A DNA stretch of 64,000 bases, taken from NCBI GenBank assembly GCA_014872785.1, contig WKFJ01000056.1, positions 18,794 to 82,793 on the forward strand, given 5' to 3'. Shown here in pieces: positions 19,482-29,255 of the stretch. The DNA comes from Alteromonadaceae bacterium. Lineage in GTDB: Bacteria; Pseudomonadota; Gammaproteobacteria; Enterobacterales; Alteromonadaceae. The notes beneath the pieces were generated by a model. The model saw only the letters and a program-made list of their open reading frames with translations. It was not told where the DNA came from and did not search any database. Numbering within the stretch: the first letter of the stretch is position 1; each line of letters starts with the position of its first letter. The position numbers and the translations under genes were made by a program.

Positions 19482-22397
19482 GTGGCTAATGACCGTCAAG
19501 TGGAAGTGGTATTTATGGAGGATTTCACCTTCTTGGCTGTCGGTGGTTGGGCTGATGGAAGCCGAATAAGTTCGGTGAATATTGCTGGTCGAGAGCTCAA
19601 CTATGATGTTATCGAGGACAATATCGTGTCGTTGTTACCCGATGAAACGCTCGTCCCGGGCACAGAATACACTATCGAAGTGGTTGCCGAGGATGATTCA
19701 GCAAACAGTATCACACGAGAATTCAATATTATGTATTCCCCGGCGCAGTTTCGCGTGAGTGATGTGCCAGAGCAAGTCTTTGCCTATACCCACCGATTCT
19801 CAGGACGTTTGTCACAAAGTGCAGGTAAAAAATGTAGGTTTTCTACCACGCCAGAAGTGGCGATTGCCTCCTCTACTGCCTTTTACAAAGGGTGTGTGGT
19901 GACCTTCCCAACAATTCCTGAAGGGGTGACTACATCACTGCGACGCAGTTCTGTCGACTTTTATGGCAACATCAACATGGAAGGCACTATTAATGTCCCG
20001 TATGAAGTGGTGTATTACAATCGTGATGGCCTCTCAAAGTCTGTGTTTGAGGGCAGCTTTACCGTCGAGTCGTTGCCGACACCCCCTATTTCATTGACCA
20101 TGTTGGATGAAAACCAAGTCCAAGAAGGCATTTATTCATTACCTTATAATGCAAAGCGGATCACTAAGTTTGAAGTGGTCGGTACCAGCGGTGAAATTAA
20201 AGTCACCACCCAAGCAGGTAGCCAGAGCAATGAAAAAACGGTGCGTGGTACCAGACGTTTTGGCATGCGCGAAATGAAAATGCGATTAGAGCGCTTGGAT
20301 ACTGAAGAGACCAAAGTTTGGGATATGGTGCCTTACACGGTTTCAGCGCTGCATACGAATATTCCCGATGAAGTGGCCACCGAAACGTTCAATGTATTGA
20401 TTACTCCTCACAGTGGTACGCGCGCCTATTTGGATATAGAAGCGATCCCAGATGGCACTACAGAAGATGAATATGCGGTAAGTATTCGCGCGGGGATCTA
20501 CAACCGTCGTGAGAAAACCTATATCTATGATGCCCAAACAATGGGGATGTGGACAGCACAGATGGGTTATACACAGCGCAGGGAGATTGTTCCATTTGGT
20601 GATATCTTCGAATTAGATGAAAACGGCGAGGCAACGACGGTCATGTCAGGCCAAGAGATGTTTGATATTAACAGTCGTTTTGTGGTGATCTTACGCAGCG
20701 TTTCTCCGGTGGAAGGGTTTGATAAAGAAATCGTCTCGCGTCCACAATTTGTCCGTGTCCTCAAAGGCGAAGCGGTAGAAGGTGATATCAACAAAAATGA
20801 AATCGTTGACCGCGTACCCTTTAGAGTGCGCGCTAAATACTCCTATGCCTCGCGTGATGACAGTCGTGTGGCGGGTGATAGAACATGGCAAGTGTCTTAC
20901 GATGGTGAAAACTTTGCGGATATCCCTGAATCACAAAGTACAACTTACAGTTTTTCAGTGACTGACCCATCCACGGCATTTTACCGCTACAAAGTGGTCA
21001 ACGCCTACACCGGTGCTGAAGGTTACTCCAGTATTATGAAAGTCGTGGGTTACGATGTCCCTGACCTAACGTTAGGTGGCCCTCGTACATTATTAAGAGA
21101 TCAGCAAGGTGAATTCACAGTTACGGTCAATGATGAGGTCTACACCGCAGAAGATATGACATTTGAATGGTCACTTGATAATGGGGAGACCTGGAATGAA
21201 GATGCAACCAGCATCACACATCAAGCGGCGGAAAACTTCTTAGTCCAAGTCAGAGCGCGGTTAGACAATAGTGCTGATGAGGTGGGTTCACGCGCTTACG
21301 ATACTGCTTCTCGTTCCGTTAAAATCATTCCGCCTGAGCCTGTGAAAATCAGAATTGATGGTGCGCGTTATGGGGAAGTTGGCTTTGCTTATGAATTGGA
21401 AGCCTCGGTGTCACATGACCGCGACTTAGTCGCGCAGGATATTGTCAGTGAATGGCGCTTACCTGATGGCACAGTGGTTGAAGATACCTCAATCAGTCAT
21501 ACCATCTCCGAAGAAGACGTGGTTGAAAAATATGTGACCTTCACGTTTGCCGCATGGATCCGAGACTATAAAGAAGAAACCTTACGTGAAGTCAACAAAC
21601 GTGTCTTTGCTCACCATTACATCTTCCCAGAGGGGCGAATGGGGGCCGGTACGCGCGTGGCAATGGCACCGAGCACAGGTAAGGCGTGGGTGACGCGCCA
21701 TGATACATCCGTGCCTGGTGTGGATTTTGATTATGAATGGCAAGTAGATGATGCTGTGACCATTCTTTCACAAAGCTCTACGCGTATGAGTTTCCAAATC
21801 AATGAACCTGGTACTCATATGATCAGCAGCATTGTCAGAGACAATCGCGGGAATGAACAACTCTACACCACGTTTGTCGAGGCGATGGAAATTGCACCGA
21901 TGGAGATAACGGTTGAGTCTCAGAGCTCTAAAGAGAATATGCGTGCGCCGCTGACCATGCGATTCAAGCCGTCAATTCGTCTTAAACACCCCAACGATGG
22001 CGTGGACTATTACGAAATTGAGTACGACGGAGAAGTGAAGCAGACCACCTCAACGTACAATTATGTGGATATTAATGAAGCTGGTGTCCATGACGTTACC
22101 TTTAGGGTTTACTCTGATTTTGGTCAAATGGGCGAAGTGGTGATGCCAATTGAGGTGTTACCTAATTTACCGCCTGAATGTGCCCCTGCTGTGGAATATC
22201 GCAACGAGCGTCACTACGTCTACCATAACTGTACAGATGATAACTTAGTGAATGTGCATTACGCGTGGGAGGATGGCAGTTTTGATGATGTCGGCGAAAG
22301 TTTGTATTTCAGAAATGATAACTTCCCATCGGAAACCGTCACGATAACGGCCACTGATTTATTAGGTGAAACCACCATAACTACGGTCAGTTGGTAA
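19482..22397 (+). CDS. C-terminal part of the same Ig-like secreted protein
   Basis: This is the in-frame continuation after the TAA at 19425. The GTG at 19482 is the first possible start, but no ribosome site precedes it. The 18 codons between the stop and this GTG (NLFDRNAPQII and on) read as normal protein, which supports an originally single polypeptide. The region is a chain of beta-sandwich-like modules without cysteine repeats. Without readthrough this half would lack a signal peptide and could not be exported by Sec. Confidence 0.65.
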   Translation: MANDRQVEVVFMEDFTFLAVGGWADGSRISSVNIAGRELNYDVIEDNIVSLLPDETLVPGTEYTIEVVAEDDSANSITREFNIMYSPAQFRVSDVPEQVFAYTHRFSGRLSQSAGKKCRFSTTPEVAIASSTAFYKGCVVTFPTIPEGVTTSLRRSSVDFYGNINMEGTINVPYEVVYYNRDGLSKSVFEGSFTVESLPTPPISLTMLDENQVQEGIYSLPYNAKRITKFEVVGTSGEIKVTTQAGSQSNEKTVRGTRRFGMREMKMRLERLDTEETKVWDMVPYTVSALHTNIPDEVATETFNVLITPHSGTRAYLDIEAIPDGTTEDEYAVSIRAGIYNRREKTYIYDAQTMGMWTAQMGYTQRREIVPFGDIFELDENGEATTVMSGQEMFDINSRFVVILRSVSPVEGFDKEIVSRPQFVRVLKGEAVEGDINKNEIVDRVPFRVRAKYSYASRDDSRVAGDRTWQVSYDGENFADIPESQSTTYSFSVTDPSTAFYRYKVVNAYTGAEGYSSIMKVVGYDVPDLTLGGPRTLLRDQQGEFTVTVNDEVYTAEDMTFEWSLDNGETWNEDATSITHQAAENFLVQVRARLDNSADEVGSRAYDTASRSVKIIPPEPVKIRIDGARYGEVGFAYELEASVSHDRDLVAQDIVSEWRLPDGTVVEDTSISHTISEEDVVEKYVTFTFAAWIRDYKEETLREVNKRVFAHHYIFPEGRMGAGTRVAMAPSTGKAWVTRHDTSVPGVDFDYEWQVDDAVTILSQSSTRMSFQINEPGTHMISSIVRDNRGNEQLYTTFVEAMEIAPMEITVESQSSKENMRAPLTMRFKPSIRLKHPNDGVDYYEIEYDGEVKQTTSTYNYVDINEAGVHDVTFRVYSDFGQMGEVVMPIEVLPNLPPECAPAVEYRNERHYVYHNCTDDNLVNVHYAWEDGSFDDVGESLYFRNDNFPSETVTITATDLLGETTITTVSW

Positions 22398-22405
22398 CAA
22401 CAAAA

Positions 22406-22443
22406 AAGGCACGGACAATTATGGACCGTGCCTTACCTTTTTG
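22406..22443 (+). terminator. Rho-independent terminator
   Basis: AAGGCACGG pairs with CCGTGCCTT around a short loop, followed by a T-rich run. It closes the secreted-protein cluster. Confidence 0.8.
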
Positions 22444-22521
22444 CTGTCTGTTGTCTCTCTAATTAACAACACCTTTAGTGTGCCGCACTTCTGCTTTAGC
22501 GCGCCTATATCGTTTTTTCTC

Positions 22522-22582
22522 TCTAGGGTGAGGTAATTATGGTGGTCTAGCGCCGCTTTTATCTCTCGCCAACCGATACAAT
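22522..22582 (+). promoter_or_regulatory. CTAG-dyad box 3 and promoter of the transfer operon
   Basis: CTAG at 22523 and 22547 are 24 bp apart. TACAAT at 22577-22582 starts 26 bp after the second. It precedes the S26 peptidase gene and the TrbC/TraW-like and TraU genes behind it. Confidence 0.8.
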
Positions 22583-22614
22583 CTGTGCATTATTCATAGG
22601 CTCATGTATTTGGT

Positions 22615-23106
22615 ATGAAAAGTGTTTTTACCCTGCCGCTGGTGTTATCTGTGCTCTTTTGGGGCGCGATGCTGACGTATCTTACGGATAGATTTTCTAT
22701 TCTTGTGCCTGCGCAAAAAAGCGTGTGTTTAAAAGCACGATTTTTCATTGTGGATCACTATCAAACACACGTCGAAAAAGGCGATCTGGCTGTGTTCATT
22801 TACCACAAAGACGCAGGGCCTTTGTCAGTAGGAGATAAGGTCATCAAAAAAGTGGCCGCCACAGGCAACGATATTGTCCAACTTGAACAGGGAGAGCTGT
22901 CGGTGAACGGTGAGCCCGTGGCAACCAAACCCATGCAGCGAATGCTTGCAGCACTTGGTCTGTCAGATGCGCTGTTGACTCAGCACAAAATCCTGCCTAG
23001 CGATGAAATATTCGTCACTGGCGAGACTGAAAACTCATTTGACTCACGCTATTGGGGCACCATCAAATCGTCGGCAATACAAGGAGTGGGCTATGCGATT
23101 TTATAA
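22615..23106 (+). CDS. TraF-like S26 signal-peptidase family protein
   Basis: The 163-aa protein has one N-terminal membrane segment. It has the S26 pattern: a catalytic Ser near residue 36 (QKSVCLK), the Lys of the Ser/Lys dyad near 79 (KVIKKVAATGND), and SFDSRYWG near the end. In conjugative systems such proteases (TraF/TrhF type) process pilin or other transfer proteins. Position directly upstream of TrbC/TraW-like and TraU genes matches that role. The next gene overlaps it by 14 bp. Confidence 0.8.
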   Translation: MKSVFTLPLVLSVLFWGAMLTYLTDRFSILVPAQKSVCLKARFFIVDHYQTHVEKGDLAVFIYHKDAGPLSVGDKVIKKVAATGNDIVQLEQGELSVNGEPVATKPMQRMLAALGLSDALLTQHKILPSDEIFVTGETENSFDSRYWGTIKSSAIQGVGYAIL

Positions 23107-24472
23107 GTGGTTGTGTATCAGCCTGTTTTGCGCGGGCGTATCTGCCAACGAACAAAAAGACGATCCATTTGAACAAGCGGCTGCGCTTGCCAAAGACAAG
23201 AATATCTCTGCATTGATGCAGTACGCGAATGCACAAAAAGCGCAAGAAGCGGCACAACTAAAGCGCATTCAAGCGAAAGCGGGCGCCTCTGCTGCGGCTT
23301 TGAACCGTCAAGCCAAAGCGCTAGTCAATTCGCAGCGACAAGGGCTAGAAAGGCAATTGCGCATGATGGAACAAAATGGCGATATGGCGCTGTATTCGCA
23401 AGAAAATGTTGCTAAGCAGGCCAGAAAATATCACAACGAAGCCCAGCTGATTGTGGATGAAGGTCAAGCGAAATTACAACAGGCGATGGTGCAACATGTT
23501 GGATTAGATGAACAGACTGCTGCGCAATTCACCGCACCGAATGTGACCACCCAAGATGCCCATTATGTCAGTGCGTTTTTTATCAGTTTTTCCATGTCTG
23601 AGGCTGACATTCAAGAGATATTGCAAGTGGCTGCCAGAACCAATGCCAGAGTGTATTTGAACGGGCTGCACAAGGATCATCGCTCAATCAATCAAACAAT
23701 GGCGTTAATGCGCCAGATCGCTACCGGATTAGAAAAGCATCCTGTGGTGATGTTCAATCCTAAACTGTTCAAGCGTTTTGATGTCATTGCGGTGCCGACC
23801 ATTTTGCATATGGAAGATGATAAAACCGTGTGGGCGACAGGTATCGCAAATATGGATTGGTTGCGCACCAAACATAAGCATTCAGAAGACGAAGGATACT
23901 TAGGTAACTATGGCACCGTGTATGAGGTTGATGAAATCTCCATTGTTGAGGAAATGAAGCGCCGAGCGGCGGCAATTGACTGGGATGCCAAACGAAAAGC
24001 GGCTGTGGAGCGATTTTGGAAGCATCAAGATATGGTGAAGTTGCCGGCGGCGAGCAAAGATGAAACGTGGTTTATCGATCCAACGTTTCGGGTCAGTCAA
24101 GACATCAGCAACTCACAAGGTGTGAGACTCGCCAAGGCGGGAACCGTTTCTAATGCCTTGGCTGGAGACGGCGCTGTGCCGCTGACTGCATACCTGTTTG
24201 ATGCCACGGATAACCGACAATTACAGTGGTTGCACAAACGCTTACAGCAAGACCACAACATCGGCAACGTCATGATCCTTTTTTCAGAGTTAAACCGTGA
24301 CAAAGGCTGGGAGCATCTGGATGCGCTGCGCGCGCACTTTGGTCGAGAGCTGTACAAAATTCCCGCTGCGATGGTCAGTAAATTCAAGATAACCGCATTG
24401 CCAGTAAAAATGACCACTGACATGCAAAACAAAGTCCTTAAATTCGAACAATATTCTATACAGGAGCACTGA
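23093..24472 (+). CDS. F-type conjugation protein, TrbC/TraW-like
   Basis: ATG 23093 is chosen because AAGGAG lies just upstream and it begins a signal peptide (MRFYKWLCISLFCAGVSA). The open frame itself reaches further back. The 459-aa protein has an Ala/Gln-rich helical region, then a TrbC-type domain near residues 160-250 (FISFSMSEADIQEIL, VIAVPTILHM). A second similar thioredoxin-like half lies near 365-450 (VMILFSELN, ITALPVKM). TrbC and TraW act in pilus assembly in the periplasm. The order protease, TrbC/TraW, TraU, TraN matches SXT- and IncA/C-type transfer regions. Confidence 0.75.
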   Translation: MRFYKWLCISLFCAGVSANEQKDDPFEQAAALAKDKNISALMQYANAQKAQEAAQLKRIQAKAGASAAALNRQAKALVNSQRQGLERQLRMMEQNGDMALYSQENVAKQARKYHNEAQLIVDEGQAKLQQAMVQHVGLDEQTAAQFTAPNVTTQDAHYVSAFFISFSMSEADIQEILQVAARTNARVYLNGLHKDHRSINQTMALMRQIATGLEKHPVVMFNPKLFKRFDVIAVPTILHMEDDKTVWATGIANMDWLRTKHKHSEDEGYLGNYGTVYEVDEISIVEEMKRRAAAIDWDAKRKAAVERFWKHQDMVKLPAASKDETWFIDPTFRVSQDISNSQGVRLAKAGTVSNALAGDGAVPLTAYLFDATDNRQLQWLHKRLQQDHNIGNVMILFSELNRDKGWEHLDALRAHFGRELYKIPAAMVSKFKITALPVKMTTDMQNKVLKFEQYSIQEH

Positions 24473-24474
24473 GC

Positions 24475-24627
24475 ATGAAACTTCTACCTGCACTTTTTTT
24501 TGTGGGCGCTGGCATTTGGATCTCCGTCAACAAGCCTGAGTGGGCGGCAATGGCGTATGTCTATATTGAGTTGGCCATCAACTGGGCGTTAAACGTCTTG
24601 GCACAAGCGCAAACGCAGGGTGGCTAG
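24475..24627 (+). CDS. Small hydrophobic protein, 50 aa
   Basis: An ATG 3 bp after the TrbC/TraW-like stop, behind CAGGAGC, opens a 50-aa frame (MKLLPALFFVGAGIWISVN) with one or two hydrophobic segments. Tight spacing on both sides supports a real gene in the transfer operon. Family unknown. Confidence 0.6.
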   Translation: MKLLPALFFVGAGIWISVNKPEWAAMAYVYIELAINWALNVLAQAQTQGG

Positions 24628-24635
24628 GCAATAAG

Positions 24636-25796
24636 ATGAATATCAGACGCTTTCTTCATAGCATATTCTTCATCCTGGCAAGTGCCTCGATGAGCGTGCA
24701 TGGCCAAACCTCAACAGAAGCCGACACGTCAGTGAATCCTGCATGCCCCGATGCCAATATACTGACCAATGTGTTTTCACAGGTCTGCTGGGATTGTTTC
24801 ATTGAAAGCGTCTCCCTGCTGGGTGTCGATATCGGTAATGAGCCTGACGGTGATCACGATGGCGGACCGGTTTGTACGTGCGGTGGGGGGTTAAATATTA
24901 AAGCCGGAGTGCCCATTGGCATGTTTACCCCAACCAAAATCCAAGAAAGCACGGTGACGCCTTACTGTTCCCCCGCATTGAATATGAAGTTAGTGGATAC
25001 CGAATTGGGATTAGGTACCAATGACACATCGACCACCGATACGGATGAAAGTGCCAGTGCATTTTATAACTCGCATTACTTCAGTTATCCATTGATGACG
25101 ATGATGGGTATGTTGACTATGCCGGAGTGTACCGATGGCTGGCAGGATTTTGATTTGTTATATATCAGCGAAATCAGTCCAGAACATAATAACGATATGT
25201 TTTCCGCTTTGCTTAATCCGATCAGTTTATTGATGAGTTCACCGTTGGCGTTAGCGTATTGTGCGGCTGATTGTGTGATGACGACGATTAATCAGCAGCA
25301 AGAAGAGAGTTTCGGGTGTGCCGGTTGCGACGGTAGCTCGCTTTACCCCTTAACGGGAAACATTACCGGGCAAACCGATCCGGTGGCGGCCGCTTCATTG
25401 ATGGCACAGCGCACACTGGCCAGTTTGCATCACAAAGGGATGGCACAAAAAACGATTGGCACCGATGCCCTCTGCTCGCCCACATGGAATTATACCATTC
25501 CCCGTTCGCAATATAAGTTTTCTATGATCTATCCGGTTCCCGAAGCTGGTGGAGAGGACTCAGATGCATGGGCGATATCAGCGCGAGAAGGGTCTGATAC
25601 ACAAGCAACCTTAAAAACCGCAGGCCAATCAGGTCAAGACATGGACGCTTTCAAAGGATGTTGCCACCCGATGGGGATGTCAACGGCCAGATGGTGTACC
25701 CCATATGGTGGTCGCACGCGTCCGGGCAAAGATACGGCGTATCTGTTTATGATTTGGAATTATCGCGACTGTTGCGCGACCAGTATCACACAATAA
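24636..25796 (+). CDS. traU: Conjugal transfer protein TraU
   Basis: The 386-aa protein has a signal peptide and the TraU family signature near the mature N-terminus (FSQVCWDCFIESVSLLG). Many paired cysteines (CAGCDG, GCCHP, DCCATS) suit a disulphide-bonded periplasmic protein. TraU is needed for DNA transfer in F-type systems. It lies 9 bp after the small hydrophobic gene and is the last gene before a separate boxed promoter for TraN. Confidence 0.85.
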   Translation: MNIRRFLHSIFFILASASMSVHGQTSTEADTSVNPACPDANILTNVFSQVCWDCFIESVSLLGVDIGNEPDGDHDGGPVCTCGGGLNIKAGVPIGMFTPTKIQESTVTPYCSPALNMKLVDTELGLGTNDTSTTDTDESASAFYNSHYFSYPLMTMMGMLTMPECTDGWQDFDLLYISEISPEHNNDMFSALLNPISLLMSSPLALAYCAADCVMTTINQQQEESFGCAGCDGSSLYPLTGNITGQTDPVAAASLMAQRTLASLHHKGMAQKTIGTDALCSPTWNYTIPRSQYKFSMIYPVPEAGGEDSDAWAISAREGSDTQATLKTAGQSGQDMDAFKGCCHPMGMSTARWCTPYGGRTRPGKDTAYLFMIWNYRDCCATSITQ

Positions 25797-25805
25797 AAAA
25801 TCCAC

Positions 25806-25866
25806 TGTAGACCTCTGCTTTTACAGGGGTCTACCACAGCTTTCTCATTTAAGGCGTTGATAAGAT
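25806..25866 (+). promoter_or_regulatory. CTAG-dyad box 4 (variant) and promoter of traN
   Basis: The half-sites are degenerate, GTAG at 25807 and CTAC at 25831, but still 24 bp apart and symmetrical to each other (GTAGACC with GGTCTAC). TAAGAT at 25861-25866 starts 26 bp after the second half-site. Confidence 0.7.
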
Positions 25867-25895
25867 AACGCCATGCTAATCACTTACAGTTTTAC

Positions 25896-28800
25896 ATGAC
25901 CTTTTTCACCCGAGCGATCACCTATTTTTCCATGATGTGTATGGTGCTGTCTCCTAACATTATGTTTGGCATAGGCGTGATGTTGGGACTTGGCGCGTTA
26001 TCTCCGGGTGATGCGTGGGCGACTGAAAAAAACACCGAGTTGCTCGATAGTTTGGTGCGCAAGTACGATCTTAACGATCCAAGTAGAAATCACCAAAGCG
26101 CAGGGTTGAGCCAAACCATTAAGGATAGGCTCGACGGTTCCAGTGTGGACATGTCGCAGATCATCACTGATGCACTTAATCGCATGGATGAAGGCACGGA
26201 CTATGATTTTAGTGCATCTGCCAACACCGCGCCGGCGTCTCAAATATTACAACAACAGCGCGGCGTCGCATTATCCATTGGACAGACGCACATGGCTCCT
26301 GCCCAAGATGGCAGCGGTAATATTCAAATGCAGTATGCCACCCAAGCCACGCGTGCGTTAACGTACGATGATAATGGAAACATCGTCATCAATGTCGTCG
26401 AAGATGATGTGGATATGGTGTCTGAATTGTCGGTCGGGGATTATGCTTCTAATGAAGTATACAATGGCGAGCATGAGTTTGATGCGCCCAGTGCATACAA
26501 TGATAAGGACGCAGTGCATGAGCAGGTTGCATCCATCCACAACAGCTACGTAGGTGGCACGACATCCTCGGCGCGTGCTTATCAGATGATCACAACCAAC
26601 ACGTCACGGGTGGTCAATACACGAGTCGATGAAAATTCGCCGTGGCTACAACCTACCAAAGATCACATTTCTCAGTTTAACAATAACGGTGGGGAGTTTT
26701 ATCAGTCCTGTACCAATGTGACCGAAACTACCACACAAAATATGTACTTCCCGACGGTGACCGAACATCAATGCCAGACGTTCAACACTAGAAATGAATT
26801 TCAATGCGAAATTGAAAGAGAAGTAAGGATCCCGCTGGTGGTGCAAGGGAACAACGTGAGCAGCTGCGGTACCGGCTGCTTTGAAGTGAAGTTCCTATCA
26901 CCAAATGATGGAGCGAATAACGGATGGCAAGCAACAGGGTGTGAGCGGTTTGATGTCACGAATATGGTGACCATCAATACTGATGATGGCTTTGTGTTAG
27001 AAACGGTGACAATGAGTGGCTCACTTGATGACCATATGGCGCTTTACGTGGATGGTGATATGGCGGTTTCTATCGTCGATAAACAAAAATCATATTCCAT
27101 CCCATTGCCAGGCTCAAACCACCCGAGATGCGAATCAAAAACCTACAATATTCCCAATGATACAGCCTACCAAGACATTTCATGGTCGATGACCAATTTA
27201 ATTGATGAACCTGGACAGCACACTTACAACATGACCGCTGGGGTGCTGGTGAAAGACAAAGGTGAGTTGAACTTAAGTGTTAAATTCCAATTTCGCGATA
27301 CCGAAGGTTTGGGTTTTGGTGAGATTGTAACGCAATCGCCCGAGGGCTGTGCAGACAAGGTTACGCGACAAATTTATAACGGTCGCGGCGTGGTGCCGAT
27401 GCTGGGTTCCGGATTGACTGAGGAAGACATTGATTATTCATTTTGCCGATTTGACCAATTTACGGTGTTAGATGAAGGCAGCAATGGTTATCCCGTCGAG
27501 GTCATTGACGCACTTGGTCCACTGTTTCCAGGTGATACGGGGGATAAGACGTTTCATGCCGAGCTGACTGGCTACAAATGCGACCCGCTTGGCGGTAACG
27601 ATTTTTGTGTCATTGACCCGATAAGTGGCGAACTGAATTGTTTGGATTGGCAAGACTTTCGAGAGGCACCAGACCAGTGTGCCGAGTATGTGGCCAACGA
27701 TAGCTGCTCTGAAGTCAGGCGCACGTGCACGCCCGGATGGGAAGATTCGGATCTGAATGAATGGAACGAGGAAGACATCTGTTTTAACGAGACCGTTGAT
27801 TTTGAATGCGAGACAGGCAATACCTACTCACACGCTGTGTCGCAAACCACGAATGTATGCGAAGCAGCATTGCCGTGTAGCGGGGGGGATTGTGATATGG
27901 GCGAGACAGAACAAAACGACCGTTTCATTGATGCCGCCGTGCAAGCTAACATCATCCAAAACATGGATGCAGATGCGACATGCAATGCCACGCCAAGCGG
28001 TGATTACGAATGCGAAATATTCAAAGGACAAGTGGAATATTGCAGTTGGAGTACTGCTGGCAGCATGGGTATGGACTGCTGTGAAGAAGCTAAAGGTGTA
28101 GATATTCTTGCGTATATTTCAGCCGCCCAGGGGATCAATAAACTCCATAGCTTATCGGGTTCTGGGGTTTTGGGTCAGACCGCTGAAAACGCTGCAACAG
28201 CGGTGGATGGCGCGTTTGATTATGTAGCAAAAGGCGCGGAGTCCGCGTGGACAACACTGTCTGAGCCCATTACTTCTTCTGAGGTATACAAAGCCACAAC
28301 AGACTTTTTTACCAGTACCTACGAATCCTTATTAGGAAATGCCGCAGACAAAGTCATTCAAGAGGGCGTGCAAGCGGGTGCCAATACCGCAGCTGGTGAA
28401 GCGGCGGCGCAAGGCACACTGGCCACAATACAAAATGAAGTTGCGGTGTTTTTTGCGGAAAACTTACCCGATGAACTATCCAATCTGTTGTTTGATACGG
28501 TCACAGATGAGGTCAGTGGTGAAATCACCGAAGCGGCGCTGAATGAAACCGTCAGTAACATCTTTTCGAATGTCATGCTGGCTTATCAGATTTATTCATT
28601 GGCGAAGTTGGCACTGACACTTTTGACGGCGTGTGATGAAAATGAACTGGACATGCCGGTAAAACTTGCCCAGCGACTTTGTTACAAAGTGGGGCGAAAT
28701 TATTGCTCGTCCGAATTTCTCGGCGTGTGTTATCAAAAACGGCAAGATTACTGCTGTTATAACTCGATACTGGCGCGTGTGGTCATGTCACAACTTGACG

Positions 28801-29255
28801 AACTTTATCCTCACAAAGACTTTGGCAGTTGCCGTGGATTGGTAAACGAAGAAACAAACCTGATTGGTGATCCGCGTATCGATTTGTCTGAATGGGTAGA
28901 TTTGATGCTGCAAGCGGGCATTGTTATGGACGAAGCGAATGAAGAACTATTGACTGGTAACGGTGAAATCACCGGGCAGCGCTGCGAAGAATATGAAGTC
29001 ACCGATCCGGTGACATTGGAAGTGACAATGGAGACGCAATGCTTTGATATCTACGAAGGTGGGCAAATGACCAACCTTGGCGCTCGTCAAACGGTATCAG
29101 AGCGCACATTAGACAGGATGGAGCATGTGGAAGGATATGCCTCTCAAGTTAACGATGCAACGGTTGAAATGCTCAATAATCTTGACTGTTCAAAGACACC
29201 CAAACCACCGGTGTGCGACTTTGGAATTGACCCAAATGACGCAGGTGGTGACTAA
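25896..29255 (+). CDS. traN: Conjugal transfer mating-pair stabilisation protein TraN
   Basis: This large (1119 aa) cysteine-rich exported protein lies directly after TraU. Cys-rich blocks near residues 600-735 (CSEVRRTCTPGWED, CCEEAKG) and near the C-terminus (RNYCSSEFLGVCYQKRQDYCCYN) are typical of TraN. Outer-membrane TraN contacts the recipient and stabilises mating pairs. It is much longer than F TraN (about 600 aa) and nearer the large TraN forms of IncA/C-type systems. Confidence 0.8.
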   Translation: MTFFTRAITYFSMMCMVLSPNIMFGIGVMLGLGALSPGDAWATEKNTELLDSLVRKYDLNDPSRNHQSAGLSQTIKDRLDGSSVDMSQIITDALNRMDEGTDYDFSASANTAPASQILQQQRGVALSIGQTHMAPAQDGSGNIQMQYATQATRALTYDDNGNIVINVVEDDVDMVSELSVGDYASNEVYNGEHEFDAPSAYNDKDAVHEQVASIHNSYVGGTTSSARAYQMITTNTSRVVNTRVDENSPWLQPTKDHISQFNNNGGEFYQSCTNVTETTTQNMYFPTVTEHQCQTFNTRNEFQCEIEREVRIPLVVQGNNVSSCGTGCFEVKFLSPNDGANNGWQATGCERFDVTNMVTINTDDGFVLETVTMSGSLDDHMALYVDGDMAVSIVDKQKSYSIPLPGSNHPRCESKTYNIPNDTAYQDISWSMTNLIDEPGQHTYNMTAGVLVKDKGELNLSVKFQFRDTEGLGFGEIVTQSPEGCADKVTRQIYNGRGVVPMLGSGLTEEDIDYSFCRFDQFTVLDEGSNGYPVEVIDALGPLFPGDTGDKTFHAELTGYKCDPLGGNDFCVIDPISGELNCLDWQDFREAPDQCAEYVANDSCSEVRRTCTPGWEDSDLNEWNEEDICFNETVDFECETGNTYSHAVSQTTNVCEAALPCSGGDCDMGETEQNDRFIDAAVQANIIQNMDADATCNATPSGDYECEIFKGQVEYCSWSTAGSMGMDCCEEAKGVDILAYISAAQGINKLHSLSGSGVLGQTAENAATAVDGAFDYVAKGAESAWTTLSEPITSSEVYKATTDFFTSTYESLLGNAADKVIQEGVQAGANTAAGEAAAQGTLATIQNEVAVFFAENLPDELSNLLFDTVTDEVSGEITEAALNETVSNIFSNVMLAYQIYSLAKLALTLLTACDENELDMPVKLAQRLCYKVGRNYCSSEFLGVCYQKRQDYCCYNSILARVVMSQLDELYPHKDFGSCRGLVNEETNLIGDPRIDLSEWVDLMLQAGIVMDEANEELLTGNGEITGQRCEEYEVTDPVTLEVTMETQCFDIYEGGQMTNLGARQTVSERTLDRMEHVEGYASQVNDATVEMLNNLDCSKTPKPPVCDFGIDPNDAGGD

